Source: Bacteroidota bacterium (lineage in GTDB: Bacteria > Bacteroidota > Bacteroidia > 2-12-FULL-35-15). Taken from it: 64,000 nt of DNA. The position numbers were made by a program, and so were the translations under genes. The number at the start of each line of letters is the position of its first letter. The stretch's first letter is position 1. The stretch is from NCBI GenBank assembly GCA_025963715.1, contig JAOQAG010000039.1, positions 41,800-105,799 of the forward strand, written 5' to 3'. Below are positions 9,119 to 17,818 of this stretch, piece after piece. The notes below the pieces were generated by a model. The model was not told the DNA's origin. It did no database searches and saw only the letters and a program-made list of their open reading frames with translations.

Positions 9119-9293
9119 AAATGGAACGCGAATGGAACGCCGATGACGCGGATAAGGCTGATAAAAACGCCCGCCTGAACGATCCGGGCAGGGATAAAAC
9201 TGTTATATTTGAAGAATATTGGAACGTTAATAGCGTTCGCAGGAAAAAATCTGCGAAAATCAGTTCAAATCCGCCTTATCCGCGTTCCATAAA
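9119..9293. repeat. Intergenic inverted-repeat element (GGAACGCGGATAAGGC type)
   Basis: The left end has GGAACGCCGATGACGCGG followed by ATAAGGC and the right end GCCTTATCCGCGTTCC, which is its partial reverse complement. The ~140-bp interior contains GATAAAAACGC and AAAATCTGCGAAAAT. It resembles the element at 12603-12692. No protein in it is convincing. It fills most of the 390-bp gap between purL and the next gene. Confidence 0.7.
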
Positions 9294-9361
9294 TACGCAG
9301 CACATTGGAAATTCTACTCACTATAACGTACACCTTTTTTTTCATTTTTATCATCCACAAA

Positions 9362-10639
9362 ATGAAATTTTTCGAAGTGGACGGTATTTCGAAAAAAGTA
9401 CTTTCCGCGATTTTTATTTTAAAGATCATGGCCGGGCTCGCGCTCTGGGCGATCTATACGTTTTATTACACGGACCGCAGCACTGCCGATATTTATAAAT
9501 ATTTTGATGACAGCCAGGTGCTTTTTAATGCGCTAAAAACCAACCCGGCAGATTATTTAAAAATGCTGACCGGGATCGGGAACAACACGCCTGCATTCGA
9601 TCGTTATTATTCCGAAATGCATTACTGGGCGCGGAAAGTGGACAGCAGCATTTACAACGACAGTCATACCATTATCCGGTTTAACGCACTGGTACGCCTG
9701 TTCTCTTTCGGTTATTACAATGTACACACGGTGGTGATCTGCTTCCTTTCATTAACGGGGCTTACTGCCATCTACAAAACATTTGTAACGCAGCTGCCTG
9801 ATAAAAAAAGGGAATTGCTTTTTGCCGTGTTCCTATTGCCGTCTGTGCTTTTCTGGGGTTCCGGCGTGTTAAAAGAAGGATTGATATTTTTTGCACTGGG
9901 CCTGCTTATTTATTATTCCAACCGTTTGTTCAGTATAAAATCCATCGTGATTTGCATTGCGATGGCGCTGTTGCTGGCATTTTCAAAATTTTACGTGTGG
10001 CTGGCCATTTTTCCGGGAATTGTGTTCCTGTTCTGGATCAATAAAACAAGCACCAAAAACACGGGATTAAAATTTGCGGCGGTAATGATCATTATTGTTG
10101 CCATTGGCCTCAACATTGATTCGTTTACTCCCATTCAAAATCCGCTCGTAACACTTTCGCAGAAACAATTTGAATTCAATCAATTAGCGTACGGCAATTT
10201 AACGGATGCCAATCACAATCCCATTCCGGTAGCGGGCAGCATTATCAAAATTGATACGCTGCAACCGACTATTACATCGTTCTTAAAAAACGCACCGCGG
10301 GCGCTCCTCAATACCACTTTCCGACCTTACCTGAGCGAATCCCGATCGCCTACCATGCTGCTTGCAGCGCTGGAAACTTTTGTGATCATCATGGTCATGA
10401 TCATCTGTTTTTCTTTTATCAGGCCGTTCAAAAAGATCAAATGGGAATATGTTTTGTTTTGCCTGTCGTTCGTGATCATCCAGTTCCTGATCATTGGCGA
10501 AACCACACCGGTATTAGGTGCTGCTGCGCGTTACAAAACCATTGCGCTGCCTTTTTTAGTGATCGCGTTTTTATTCATCCTCGATAAAGGTAAATTGCTC
10601 AATTACGTTCCTTTTTTGAAAAAAGTATTTCCCCAATAA
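9362..10639 (+). CDS. Polytopic membrane protein of unknown function
   Basis: 425 residues from the ATG at 9362; a TTG at 9305 would add 19 residues but has nothing to favour it. About ten hydrophobic segments alternate with short loops (VLSAIFILKIMAGLALWAIY, TVVICFLSLTGLTAIY, LLFAVFLLPSVLFWGSGVLK, SIVICIAMALLLAFSKF, LLAALETFVIIMVMIICFSF). The loop after the first helix carries DIYKYFDDSQVLFNAL, and VLKEGLIF follows a helix. The layout is reminiscent of GT-C or EpsG/Wzy-like envelope glycan enzymes, but no diagnostic motif can be assigned. It is flanked by purL and an amino-acid permease. Confidence 0.85.
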   Translation: MKFFEVDGISKKVLSAIFILKIMAGLALWAIYTFYYTDRSTADIYKYFDDSQVLFNALKTNPADYLKMLTGIGNNTPAFDRYYSEMHYWARKVDSSIYNDSHTIIRFNALVRLFSFGYYNVHTVVICFLSLTGLTAIYKTFVTQLPDKKRELLFAVFLLPSVLFWGSGVLKEGLIFFALGLLIYYSNRLFSIKSIVICIAMALLLAFSKFYVWLAIFPGIVFLFWINKTSTKNTGLKFAAVMIIIVAIGLNIDSFTPIQNPLVTLSQKQFEFNQLAYGNLTDANHNPIPVAGSIIKIDTLQPTITSFLKNAPRALLNTTFRPYLSESRSPTMLLAALETFVIIMVMIICFSFIRPFKKIKWEYVLFCLSFVIIQFLIIGETTPVLGAAARYKTIALPFLVIAFLFILDKGKLLNYVPFLKKVFPQ

Positions 10640-10645
10640 ATTTTA

Positions 10646-10653
10646 TAAATTTG
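10646..10653 (+). promoter_or_regulatory. Candidate -7 promoter box for the APC permease
   Basis: TAAATTTG, matching TAnnTTTG, 23 bp before the ATG at 10676. No good -33 box is seen at the standard spacing. Confidence 0.45.
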
Positions 10654-10675
10654 CCTACATACAAAATACTATCCT

Positions 10676-12604
10676 ATGAAATTTAATGATCTGTTTCGTA
10701 AAAAATCAGTTGTCGATATTTTAAAACAAGTAGAAAAAGACGGAGCAGAAGGTGCGCACGGAGCGCTTGGAAAACATTTAACAGCGCGCGATCTTACCGC
10801 ATTCGGGATTGCCGCCATTATCGGTGCCGGAATTTTCAGTACCATCGGAAAAGCCAGCTACGACGGCGGCCCGGCGGTAATTTTTCTTTTTCTTTTTACA
10901 GCTGTTGCCTGTAGTTTTGCTGCTTTCGCTTACGCAGAATTTGCTTCGATGGTGCCCGTTTCCGGAAGCGCTTATACTTATTCCTATGTTGCATTCGGGG
11001 AGCTTATCGCCTGGATCATTGGCTGGGCGCTGATCATGGAGTATGCGATCGGGAACATTACGGTTGCTATTTCCTGGAGCGATTATTTTACCGGCCTGCT
11101 CGATAGCGGCGGAATCCACTTGCCGCAATGGATCCAGATGGATTATTTAACGGCTTCAAAAGGATTTCACGCTGCAACGGCATCCATGCTCAGCGGAAAA
11201 ACATTTGCTAACCTGGATGCTGCAACACAAGCTGCTTACACGGCCTGGACCACTTCACCAACGCTCGGTCCGCTGCACATCATTGCCGATCTTCCTGCAT
11301 TGATGATCATTGTATTGATCACCTGGCTGGTGTACCGCGGTATGAAAGAATCACGCAATGCCAGCAATTTAATGGTGGTGATCAAATTGTGCATTATTCT
11401 TTTAGTAATTGCCGTTGGTATTTTTTATGTAGATACCAGCAACTGGCACCCCTTTGCACCCAACGGTATTTCCGGAATTTTAAAAGGCGTTTCCGCCGTA
11501 TTCTTTGCCTACATTGGTTTTGATGCTATTTCCACTACCGCGGAAGAATGCAAGGATCCGCAGCGCGATCTTCCACGCGGCATGATGTGGGCTATTATTA
11601 TCTGTACGGTCCTATACGTGATCATTGCGCTGGTACTCACCGGTATGGTGCATTACAGCGATTTGAATGTGGGCGATCCGCTGGCATTTGTATTCAATAA
11701 ATTAAATTTAAAATGGATGTCGGGCATCATCGCGGTAAGCGCAGTGATTGCCATGGCAAGCGTGCTACTGGTGTTCCAGATGGGGCAACCGCGTATTTGG
11801 ATGAGCATGAGCCGCGATGGTTTGTTGCCAAAAAAATTCTCAAAGATCCATCCGAAATACAAAACACCTTCCTTCGCTACCATTGTGGTTGGTTTTGTAG
11901 TGGCCGTTCCTGCTTTATTTTTGAACCTCACCACCGTTACCGATCTGTGTAGTATCGGAACGTTATTTGCGTTTGTATTGGTATGCGCCGGTGTGCTGGT
12001 GCTGCAAAACAAACCGAATATTCCAAGAGGAAAATTCAAGACACCATACATCAATTCAAAATACATTATGCCGGTGCTGCTGATTGCTGCTGTTGTACTT
12101 TCATTCACTTACAACAAACAGGCGACAATGGATTTTTTGACCAACGAGAAAAAACTGAACGATGCCGGTAGCATTGTTACGTCGTTAAAACCGGAGCAGA
12201 TCAGTACTGTAAAACAATATGTGGTTGCACACGACAGTGCAGCGCTGCAGGCAAACAATAACGACCTGGAAGCGTACATGAGCAGCTTTGATGAAACAAA
12301 ATACGAAGCGCTGATCCAAACGCTTCCTTTACCGGAAAATTTGAAATACGACTCCGGCTTTAGTTTATTTAAACACAAAATCCCGATGTGGATCTTTATT
12401 TTTATTTCACTGGGACTGATCGTTTGGGCGTTCAAAGAAAATCTGTCGCTGATCCCAATGCTGGGACTTGTAAGCTGCCTGTATATGATGGCGGAACTAG
12501 GGATCTCCAACTGGGTTGGTTTCGGTGTGTGGCTGCTGGTGGGCTTGCTGATCTATTTCGGCTATAGCCAGAAGAATAGTAAGCTTAATATAAAAACACA
12601 ATAG
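10676..12604 (+). CDS. APC-family amino-acid permease (cationic amino-acid transporter type)
   Basis: 642 residues with about 14 membrane segments. The N-terminal motif LTARDLTAFGIAAIIGAGIF and the glycine-rich unwound helix GAGIFSTIGKASYDGGPAV, then FAYAEFASMVPVSGSAYTYSY, are typical of the APC superfamily, CAT subfamily (YfnA-like), as is FAYIGFDAISTTAEECKDPQRD. It should import an amino acid with a proton or by exchange at the inner membrane; substrate unclear. A hydrophilic insertion at ~residues 480-570 (NEKKLNDAGSIVTSLK ... LPENLKYDSG), between late helices, is longer than in ordinary CAT transporters and appears extracytoplasmic. Confidence 0.93.
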   Translation: MKFNDLFRKKSVVDILKQVEKDGAEGAHGALGKHLTARDLTAFGIAAIIGAGIFSTIGKASYDGGPAVIFLFLFTAVACSFAAFAYAEFASMVPVSGSAYTYSYVAFGELIAWIIGWALIMEYAIGNITVAISWSDYFTGLLDSGGIHLPQWIQMDYLTASKGFHAATASMLSGKTFANLDAATQAAYTAWTTSPTLGPLHIIADLPALMIIVLITWLVYRGMKESRNASNLMVVIKLCIILLVIAVGIFYVDTSNWHPFAPNGISGILKGVSAVFFAYIGFDAISTTAEECKDPQRDLPRGMMWAIIICTVLYVIIALVLTGMVHYSDLNVGDPLAFVFNKLNLKWMSGIIAVSAVIAMASVLLVFQMGQPRIWMSMSRDGLLPKKFSKIHPKYKTPSFATIVVGFVVAVPALFLNLTTVTDLCSIGTLFAFVLVCAGVLVLQNKPNIPRGKFKTPYINSKYIMPVLLIAAVVLSFTYNKQATMDFLTNEKKLNDAGSIVTSLKPEQISTVKQYVVAHDSAALQANNNDLEAYMSSFDETKYEALIQTLPLPENLKYDSGFSLFKHKIPMWIFIFISLGLIVWAFKENLSLIPMLGLVSCLYMMAELGISNWVGFGVWLLVGLLIYFGYSQKNSKLNIKTQ

Positions 12605-12692
12605 AACACTGATGACGCAGATCAGGCGGATAAAAAACGGATAAAAAAATCTGCGAATATCCGTTTAATCAGTGTCATCCGTGTTCCATATA
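12603..12692. repeat. Intergenic inverted-repeat element (second copy type)
   Basis: Left end GAACACTGATGACGCAGATC, interior GGCGGATAAAAAACGGATAA and AAATCTGCGAATATCC, right end ATCAGTGTCATCCGTGTTCC. The ends are imperfect reverse complements, so the transcript can fold into a long hairpin. It sits immediately after the permease stop and could act as a transcript end. Confidence 0.7.
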
Positions 12693-12703
12693 AAAACAAC
12701 CTC

Positions 12704-13456
12704 ATGATCGCATTTATTACAGGAGCAACAGCAGGAATAGGACAGGCAACGGCTGAGCTGTTTGCAAAAAACGGGTATAACATCATCATCACCGGAAGGA
12801 GAAAAGAACGCCTGGAAGAATTTTCGGCGCAGTTAAAATCCACCTATAAAATTGATGTATTGAGCTTACATTTTGATGTGCGCAGCTTAGCGGAAGTGGA
12901 AAAAGCAATTGCTTCCATTCCGGCCGAATGGCGCAACATTAATGTATTGGTGAACAATGCCGGATTGGCTGTCGGATTAAATTCCATACAGGAAGGTGTG
13001 GTGGATGATTGGGAACGCATGATCGATACCAACGTAAAAGGCTTGCTCTACATGACGCGCACCCTTGCCCCGATCATGATCGCGAACGGGCACGGGCACA
13101 TTGTGAACATTGGCTCCATTGCCGGAAAAGAAGTGTATGCCAACGGAAATGTATACTGCGCCACCAAACACGCTGTGGATGCATTGAGCAAAGCCATGCG
13201 CATTGATCTGCTTCCACACAATATCAAAGTTACGGCGGTAAATCCCGGCATGGTGGAAACGGAATTTTCAATCGTACGCTTTAAAGGCGATGATGAGCGC
13301 GCACAAAATGTATACAAAGGATTGCAGCCCTTAAAAGCGGAAGATATTGCGGAAACGATCTACTGGGTGGCTTCACGACCGGCGCATGTAAACATTAATG
13401 ATATTGTGATCATGCCCGCTGTTCAGGCAAATGCAACGACGACCATCCGCAAATAA
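12704..13456 (+). CDS. SDR-family NAD(P)-dependent oxidoreductase (YdfG-like)
   Basis: 250 residues, the usual classical SDR length. Cofactor motif TGATAGIGQATAEL near residue 5, then ITGRRKERLEE (basic residue favouring NADP), VLVNNAGLAVG, GSIAGKEVYANGNVY leading to the catalytic YCATKHAVDAL (Tyr and Lys), and NPGMVETEFS. The RRKERLE and NAGLAVG patterns place it near YdfG-type 3-hydroxy acid/serine dehydrogenases, which oxidise 3-hydroxy acids in the cytoplasm. The substrate is not certain. It is probably transcribed alone. Confidence 0.93.
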   Translation: MIAFITGATAGIGQATAELFAKNGYNIIITGRRKERLEEFSAQLKSTYKIDVLSLHFDVRSLAEVEKAIASIPAEWRNINVLVNNAGLAVGLNSIQEGVVDDWERMIDTNVKGLLYMTRTLAPIMIANGHGHIVNIGSIAGKEVYANGNVYCATKHAVDALSKAMRIDLLPHNIKVTAVNPGMVETEFSIVRFKGDDERAQNVYKGLQPLKAEDIAETIYWVASRPAHVNINDIVIMPAVQANATTTIRK

Positions 13457-13459
13457 ATT

Positions 13460-13499
13460 TTACCACTAAGGATACTAAGAAATAGCAAATAAAATTAAA
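13460..13499. repeat. Short dispersed repeat (TACCACTAAGG type)
   Basis: TTTACCACTAAGGATACTAA matches the words at 45889-45910 and 53948-53990. It occupies the whole gap between the SDR and amidohydrolase genes. Confidence 0.5.
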
Positions 13500-15302
13500 A
13501 TGCTAAAGCTTCGCAATCACATTTACATGTTTTTTGTTTTTACATTTTTGTGTTCCTGTTCGCACAAAGTGCAGGTAGACCTCATCGTGCATAATGCGGT
13601 TGTGTATACCGTTGATTCTTCTTTTTCAAATGCACAAAGCTTTGCCGTAAAAAATGGAAATTTTGTTGCAGTTGGCACCAACGACGAGATCTTAAACCGC
13701 TATGATGCGAAACAGATCATTGATGCAAAAGGCAAAGCGGTATATCCGGGCTTTATTGATTCGCATTGTCATTTTTACGGCTACGGCCAGGGCTTGCAGG
13801 AACTGGACCTTACCGGCACCAGATCATTTGAGGAAGTAATTGAGAAAGTAAAAGTGTATTCAAAAATAAATAAAAGCGCCTGGATCATTGGCCGCGGCTG
13901 GGATCAGAACGACTGGGCTGTAAAAGAATTTCCGGATCGTTATGCATTGGATAAATTATTTCCAAGCACACCAATTTTTTTAGAACGTGTGGATGGTCAC
14001 GCTGTACTTGCCAATGCAGAAGCATTAAGAAGGGCCAGGATCAATTCCGAAACAAAAATAAAAGGCGGCGTGATTGAAATCGACATGTTGACGGAAGCAC
14101 AAGGCGGTGAATTTGAATGGGTGAATGATGATGCAAAAAAAGAATTAAAACACAGCGGCTACCCGATCCCAACACCCAGCGGGATCCTGGTTGACAATGC
14201 TGTTGACCTTGTAAAAAAAACAATTCCGGCACCTACTCCCCAAGAAATCAAAATTGCATTACTGGCCGCACAAAAAAATTGTTTCGCAGTTGGGCTTACC
14301 ACTGTTGATGATGCGGGATTGGAAAAAAAGATCATTGATGCGATGGACGCGCTGCAAAAAAGCAATGAATTAAAAATGCGCATTTATGCCATGCTTACTG
14401 ATAATAAGGAAAACATGGATTATTACCTGCAACACGGCATTTATAAAACAGAACGGCTGGACGTGCGTTCCTTTAAATTTTATGCAGACGGTGCATTGGG
14501 ATCACGCGGTGCATGCTTGTTGCAGCCGTATTCCGACAAGCCCGATCAGCAAGGATTTCTGTTAAGCAAACCGGAACATTTTGACAGTGCAGCATTCAGG
14601 ATCATTAATTCTAAATTCCAAATGAACACACATTGTATTGGTGACTCGGCTGTAAAACTGATCTCCAGCCTTTATCGAAAATATTTGTATTTCTATTGTT
14701 TAAATAATTCGGATGTGGAATCAGCAAAACAAAACTATAAAAAAAACAGGAGATGGCGGGTCGAACATTTCCAGGTTAATTTCCCCGGTAATAATGATGC
14801 ATTGGGATGTTATGATTTAAAAGGAGACACTATCAATCCTTCCGATTGCAATATTTTTCCATCGGTACAACCTACACACGCTACCAGTGACATGTACTGG
14901 GCGAAAGACCGTCTCGGCCCCGACCGAATTAAATACGCTTATGCCTATAATGATTTATTAAAAGCAGCAGGAATGTTAGCTTTGGGAACCGATTTTCCGG
15001 TAGAAAATATTAACCCGATGTATACGTTTTACGCAGCAGTGGCACGCAAGGATCTGAAAGGATTCCCCGCAGGCGGCTTTCAGCCGGAAAATGCTTTATC
15101 ACGTGAAAATACATTGCGCGGAATGACCATTTGGGGCGCTTTTGCTAACTTTGAGGAAAATGAAAAAGGAAGCATCACGCCGGGAAAATTTGCGGATTTT
15201 GTTATCTTAGATACCGATATTATGAAATGTGAGATTGATAAAGTACCAACCGCAAAAGTGTTGTATACTTTTGTGAACGGGGAAAATGTTTTTCAGCAAT
15301 AA
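13500..15302 (+). CDS. YtcJ-like amidohydrolase, probable lipoprotein
   Basis: 600 residues. The N-terminus MLKLRNHIYMFFVFTFLCSC has a lipobox-like LCSC, so it is probably lipid-anchored. The metal-dependent hydrolase signature follows: VVYTVDSSFSNAQSFAVKNG, GKAVYPGFIDSHCHFYG (HxH metal ligands), GRGWDQNDW, FLERVDGHAVLANAEAL, KFYADGALGSRGACLL, TDFPVENINPMYTFYAAV and GSITPGKFADFVILD. This is the YtcJ/amidohydrolase-3 group, which hydrolyses N-acyl or formamide-type bonds. The substrate is not predictable. The protein is ~50 residues longer than typical YtcJ, with an insertion near residue 405 (SDVESAKQNYKKNRR). Confidence 0.93.
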   Translation: MLKLRNHIYMFFVFTFLCSCSHKVQVDLIVHNAVVYTVDSSFSNAQSFAVKNGNFVAVGTNDEILNRYDAKQIIDAKGKAVYPGFIDSHCHFYGYGQGLQELDLTGTRSFEEVIEKVKVYSKINKSAWIIGRGWDQNDWAVKEFPDRYALDKLFPSTPIFLERVDGHAVLANAEALRRARINSETKIKGGVIEIDMLTEAQGGEFEWVNDDAKKELKHSGYPIPTPSGILVDNAVDLVKKTIPAPTPQEIKIALLAAQKNCFAVGLTTVDDAGLEKKIIDAMDALQKSNELKMRIYAMLTDNKENMDYYLQHGIYKTERLDVRSFKFYADGALGSRGACLLQPYSDKPDQQGFLLSKPEHFDSAAFRIINSKFQMNTHCIGDSAVKLISSLYRKYLYFYCLNNSDVESAKQNYKKNRRWRVEHFQVNFPGNNDALGCYDLKGDTINPSDCNIFPSVQPTHATSDMYWAKDRLGPDRIKYAYAYNDLLKAAGMLALGTDFPVENINPMYTFYAAVARKDLKGFPAGGFQPENALSRENTLRGMTIWGAFANFEENEKGSITPGKFADFVILDTDIMKCEIDKVPTAKVLYTFVNGENVFQQ

Positions 15303-15331
15303 GCGTTTAGTATAAAAAGAATAAATAATAA

Positions 15332-16096
15332 ATGATCACACAACAGCAACACTTCAAAAAACACCCCACTCACTTGAGTGCCGGTTTGCTGTTGCTTTGT
15401 ATCCTATTTTCCGGTTTCGCGCAGGCACAATACGATCAGCCGTACCGCAAAGGACGCGTAAAGCACCGCATCGGCGGCGGCGTTGTGATCTCGCTTTATA
15501 AAAACGATCCACATTTTGCAGTAAATACAAAAGCAAAAGCGGGATATGCTGTTTCCTACAAATCAGAAATTATTTTAGGACACAAAACAAATTTACTGAT
15601 CGGGCTCGAATACATGAGCCAGGGCCTGACATTCAACGGATATTATGCCGATACCGGTTACACCTATTTATATGATAAAACATTTTCCTACACACACGAG
15701 ATCCGTTACAACGAGCTGCAAATGCCTATCGGCTTTAAGCTGGCGCTGAACAAGGAAGCTGACCGGCCGGTGACGTTCTATCTTTTCGGCGGCATTGGTT
15801 TCCGTTATATTTTAAATTCATATACTGTGATCTCTTCCGATTCAACACAAACTTCTCCGTACGACGGAAAAGGATCTGTCGGTTTTGAGCATCACATCAT
15901 CTCGCCTTATTTTAATGCGTTTTACCAGGGCGGACTGGGCTTGCAAAAAAATTTCCGTGCTTCCGCGAAAGCCGTATTTTTTGAAGTGACTTATAAATAC
16001 GGGCTTTCCAGGATCCATTATACCGGTTTTGAAAATTCAAACAACATCAATATCAAAGAAAGTAACATTACCATATTGATTGGCCTCCGGCTCTGA
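15332..16096 (+). CDS. Outer-membrane beta-barrel protein (PorT-like)
   Basis: 254 residues. A signal peptide (LLLLCILFSGFAQAQ, cleavage after AQA) is followed by amphipathic beta strands typical of outer-membrane beta-barrel domain proteins: HRIGGGVVISLY, GYAVSYKSEIILGHKTNLLI, ELQMPIGFKLAL, VTFYLFGGIGFRYIL, LGLQKNFRASAKAVFFEVTY and a C-terminal strand ending ITILIGLRL. This is the general fold of Bacteroidota eight-stranded barrels, including PorT. Function unknown. It starts 29 bp after the amidohydrolase and 35 bp before the CAP gene on the same strand. Confidence 0.85.
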   Translation: MITQQQHFKKHPTHLSAGLLLLCILFSGFAQAQYDQPYRKGRVKHRIGGGVVISLYKNDPHFAVNTKAKAGYAVSYKSEIILGHKTNLLIGLEYMSQGLTFNGYYADTGYTYLYDKTFSYTHEIRYNELQMPIGFKLALNKEADRPVTFYLFGGIGFRYILNSYTVISSDSTQTSPYDGKGSVGFEHHIISPYFNAFYQGGLGLQKNFRASAKAVFFEVTYKYGLSRIHYTGFENSNNINIKESNITILIGLRL

Positions 16097-16131
16097 CGGA
16101 GCTGCGCTTAGACTTTCCAATTCCAAAAAAC

Positions 16132-16758
16132 ATGCAACGCACGCAATTCAATTATTCACTGCTCCTGCTTTTTATCTTTTGCGTTTCCGCGAACAGTTTT
16201 GCGCAGAAAAATAAAAAAAACTGGGATCCTGCAATTCTCGCAAAAGCCAATACGGCGAAGGATGATGCGACACTCACTGTTGAAGAAAAAAAAGTGATCC
16301 TCTACATGAACCTTGTTCGCCTTGATCCCGCTGCATTTGTGGAAATTGAATTGAAGCATTACATGGATTCCACGAAGCTGAATGACGGTTATACAAAATC
16401 CCTGATAAAAACACTGGCCGCTACTAAGCCCATGGACGCGGTCGCTCCATCAAAAGCACTGAATGATTTTGCGAAAGAGCATGCAATAAAATTTGGGAAG
16501 GAAAATAAGATCGGGCATGGCAATTACAAAGACCGGATCAAAAATATCATCGGGAATTACAACAATGCCATGGCAGAAAATTGCGATTACGGCAACGACA
16601 ACGCATTTAATATTGTGATGAGCTTACTGATCGATGAAGACATCAAAGACCTGGCGCACCGCAAGAATATTTTGAATCCTATCTATAAATTTGTGGGTGT
16701 TTCCATCAAGCCGCACAAAGGATATGAATGGAATTGCGTGACGGATTTTGGGGGATAG
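16132..16758 (+). CDS. Secreted CAP-domain (SCP/PR-1-like) protein
   Basis: 208 residues, signal peptide ending NSFAQ. The CAP superfamily core follows: VEEKKVILYMNLVRLDPAAF (helix 1, N and R in place), ALNDFAKEHAIKFGKENKIGHG (first His), AMAENCDYGN (Glu) and LAHRKNILNPIYKFVGVSIK (second His). These residues form the CAP cavity. Bacterial CAP proteins are extracytoplasmic; most have no proven enzymatic role. The family's usual C-terminal W..DF strand is present as WNCVTDFGG at the very end. Confidence 0.9.
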   Translation: MQRTQFNYSLLLLFIFCVSANSFAQKNKKNWDPAILAKANTAKDDATLTVEEKKVILYMNLVRLDPAAFVEIELKHYMDSTKLNDGYTKSLIKTLAATKPMDAVAPSKALNDFAKEHAIKFGKENKIGHGNYKDRIKNIIGNYNNAMAENCDYGNDNAFNIVMSLLIDEDIKDLAHRKNILNPIYKFVGVSIKPHKGYEWNCVTDFGG

Positions 16759-16759
16759 T

Positions 16760-16875
16760 TTTGCGCAGAGCCGGGTGTATTTTCTCGCAAAGGCGCAAAG
16801 TTCGCAAAGCCGGGTAAAGTTTCTCGCAGAGACGCAGAGATCACAGAGCTGGGTGTATTTATTGGGGGGAATTAA
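16760..16875. repeat. Short direct repeats after the CAP gene
   Basis: Three imperfect copies of a ~30-bp unit (TTTCTCGCAAAGGCGCAAAG, AGTTTCTCGCAGAGACGCAG, with CCGGGTGTATTT / CTGGGTGTATTT between) fill the gap between convergent genes. This is a local version of the dispersed CGCAGAGGCGC words at 45950-45975. Confidence 0.55.
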
Positions 16876-16893
16876 AAATCTGCACATCAGTAA

Positions 16894-17424
16894 TCATTTC
16901 CCAATCGTTTCAATAAAAATTCTCATTATTTCTTTTATTTTTCCGAGTGTTTCTGCATCTGTTATTTTTGTATCAGTGCTGATCTTTGTTTTTGCATACG
17001 GGATCAGCAAATTTGTTTCAGCCACATTTGCCTCTATGATCTTAAGCGTTCCCAGCAAGGATTCATGCGCTTTTTCGCCCATCGATGCAGCCGTGATCAA
17101 CATTACCGGCTTGTGTGAAAATTCACAGGAAGAAACCGTCCAATCGATTGCATTTTTTAACGTACCCGGAACGCCCATTGCATATTCCGGCGTGCAAATT
17201 AACACGCCATCCGCAGCTCTTAGCTGTTTTCGAAGATCAGCAACCGCTTCCGGCGCAGGTTCAATATCGTGATCCGGATTAAAATGTGGCAAGCCGGATA
17301 AATCTTTGTAAACAAAAATTTCCAACCGGTCAGCATACAATTCGCTGAGGGCTTTTATATACGCTGAATTGATGGAATTTATGCGTGTGCTGCCAGAGAT
17401 GGCAAGGATCTTTTTTCTGTTCAT
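16894..17424 (-). CDS. NADPH-dependent FMN reductase (flavodoxin-like)
   Basis: 176 residues: KKILAISGSTRINSINSAYI (phosphate loop of the flavodoxin fold), ADGVLICTPEYAMGVPGTLK then NAIDWTVSS, and KPVMLITAASMGEKAHESLL. This is the NADPH-dependent FMN/azo/chromate reductase family (PF03358), which reduces free flavin or quinones. It is the last of five closely spaced minus-strand genes, 4 bp after the VOC gene at 17429-17818. Confidence 0.92.
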   Translation of the reverse strand: MNRKKILAISGSTRINSINSAYIKALSELYADRLEIFVYKDLSGLPHFNPDHDIEPAPEAVADLRKQLRAADGVLICTPEYAMGVPGTLKNAIDWTVSSCEFSHKPVMLITAASMGEKAHESLLGTLKIIEANVAETNLLIPYAKTKISTDTKITDAETLGKIKEIMRIFIETIGK

Positions 17425-17428
17425 TTAA

Positions 17429-17818
17429 TTATTTTTTCCGTTCGATCATGTCCCACATATTTCCATACAGATCTTTAAATACCGCTACTTTGCCCCATGT
17501 TTCTTCTGCCGGTTCGCGCACAAAAACAATTCCTTTCGCTTTCATATTTTCATAATCGCGGTTGAGATCATCCGTATCTAAAAACAAAAACACACGCCCG
17601 CCGGTTTGATTTCCGATCCTGCTTTTTTGTTCGTCATTTGCTGCTTTTGCCAGCAATAAGGAGCAGGCCGAACCTTTCGGAGTGATCAGCACCCAACGCT
17701 TTTCAGGCGTTAAAACAGTATCTTCCGTAAGATCAAAATTTAATTGCTGCGTATAAAAATGGATCGCTTCATCATAATCATCCACCACCAATGCAATGTG
17801 CGAAATGTGTTGTTTCAT
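17429..17818 (-). CDS. VOC-family (glyoxalase/dioxygenase fold) protein
   Basis: 129 residues with two beta-alpha-beta-beta-beta modules: ISHIALVVDDYDEAIHFYTQ, LTEDTVLTPEKRWVLITPKG, QTGGRVFLFLDTDDLNRDYE and GKVAVFKDLYGNMWDMIE. His near residue 7 and Glu at the end (MIERK) match metal-ligand positions in the fold. It looks like the PhnB/YaeR-related 'extradiol dioxygenase-like' class. The substrate is unknown. Its start overlaps the stop of the next upstream VOC gene by 4 bp (ATGA), which points to translational coupling. Confidence 0.9.
   Translation of the reverse strand: MKQHISHIALVVDDYDEAIHFYTQQLNFDLTEDTVLTPEKRWVLITPKGSACSLLLAKAANDEQKSRIGNQTGGRVFLFLDTDDLNRDYENMKAKGIVFVREPAEETWGKVAVFKDLYGNMWDMIERKK

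Noticed and set aside
9261..9290. tRNA-like T-loop word GTTCAAATCC
   Set aside because: No acceptor or anticodon stem around it; it belongs to the intergenic repeat.
9121..9498. 125-codon plus-strand frame
   Set aside because: Starts in the inverted-repeat element and runs out of frame into the membrane-protein gene.
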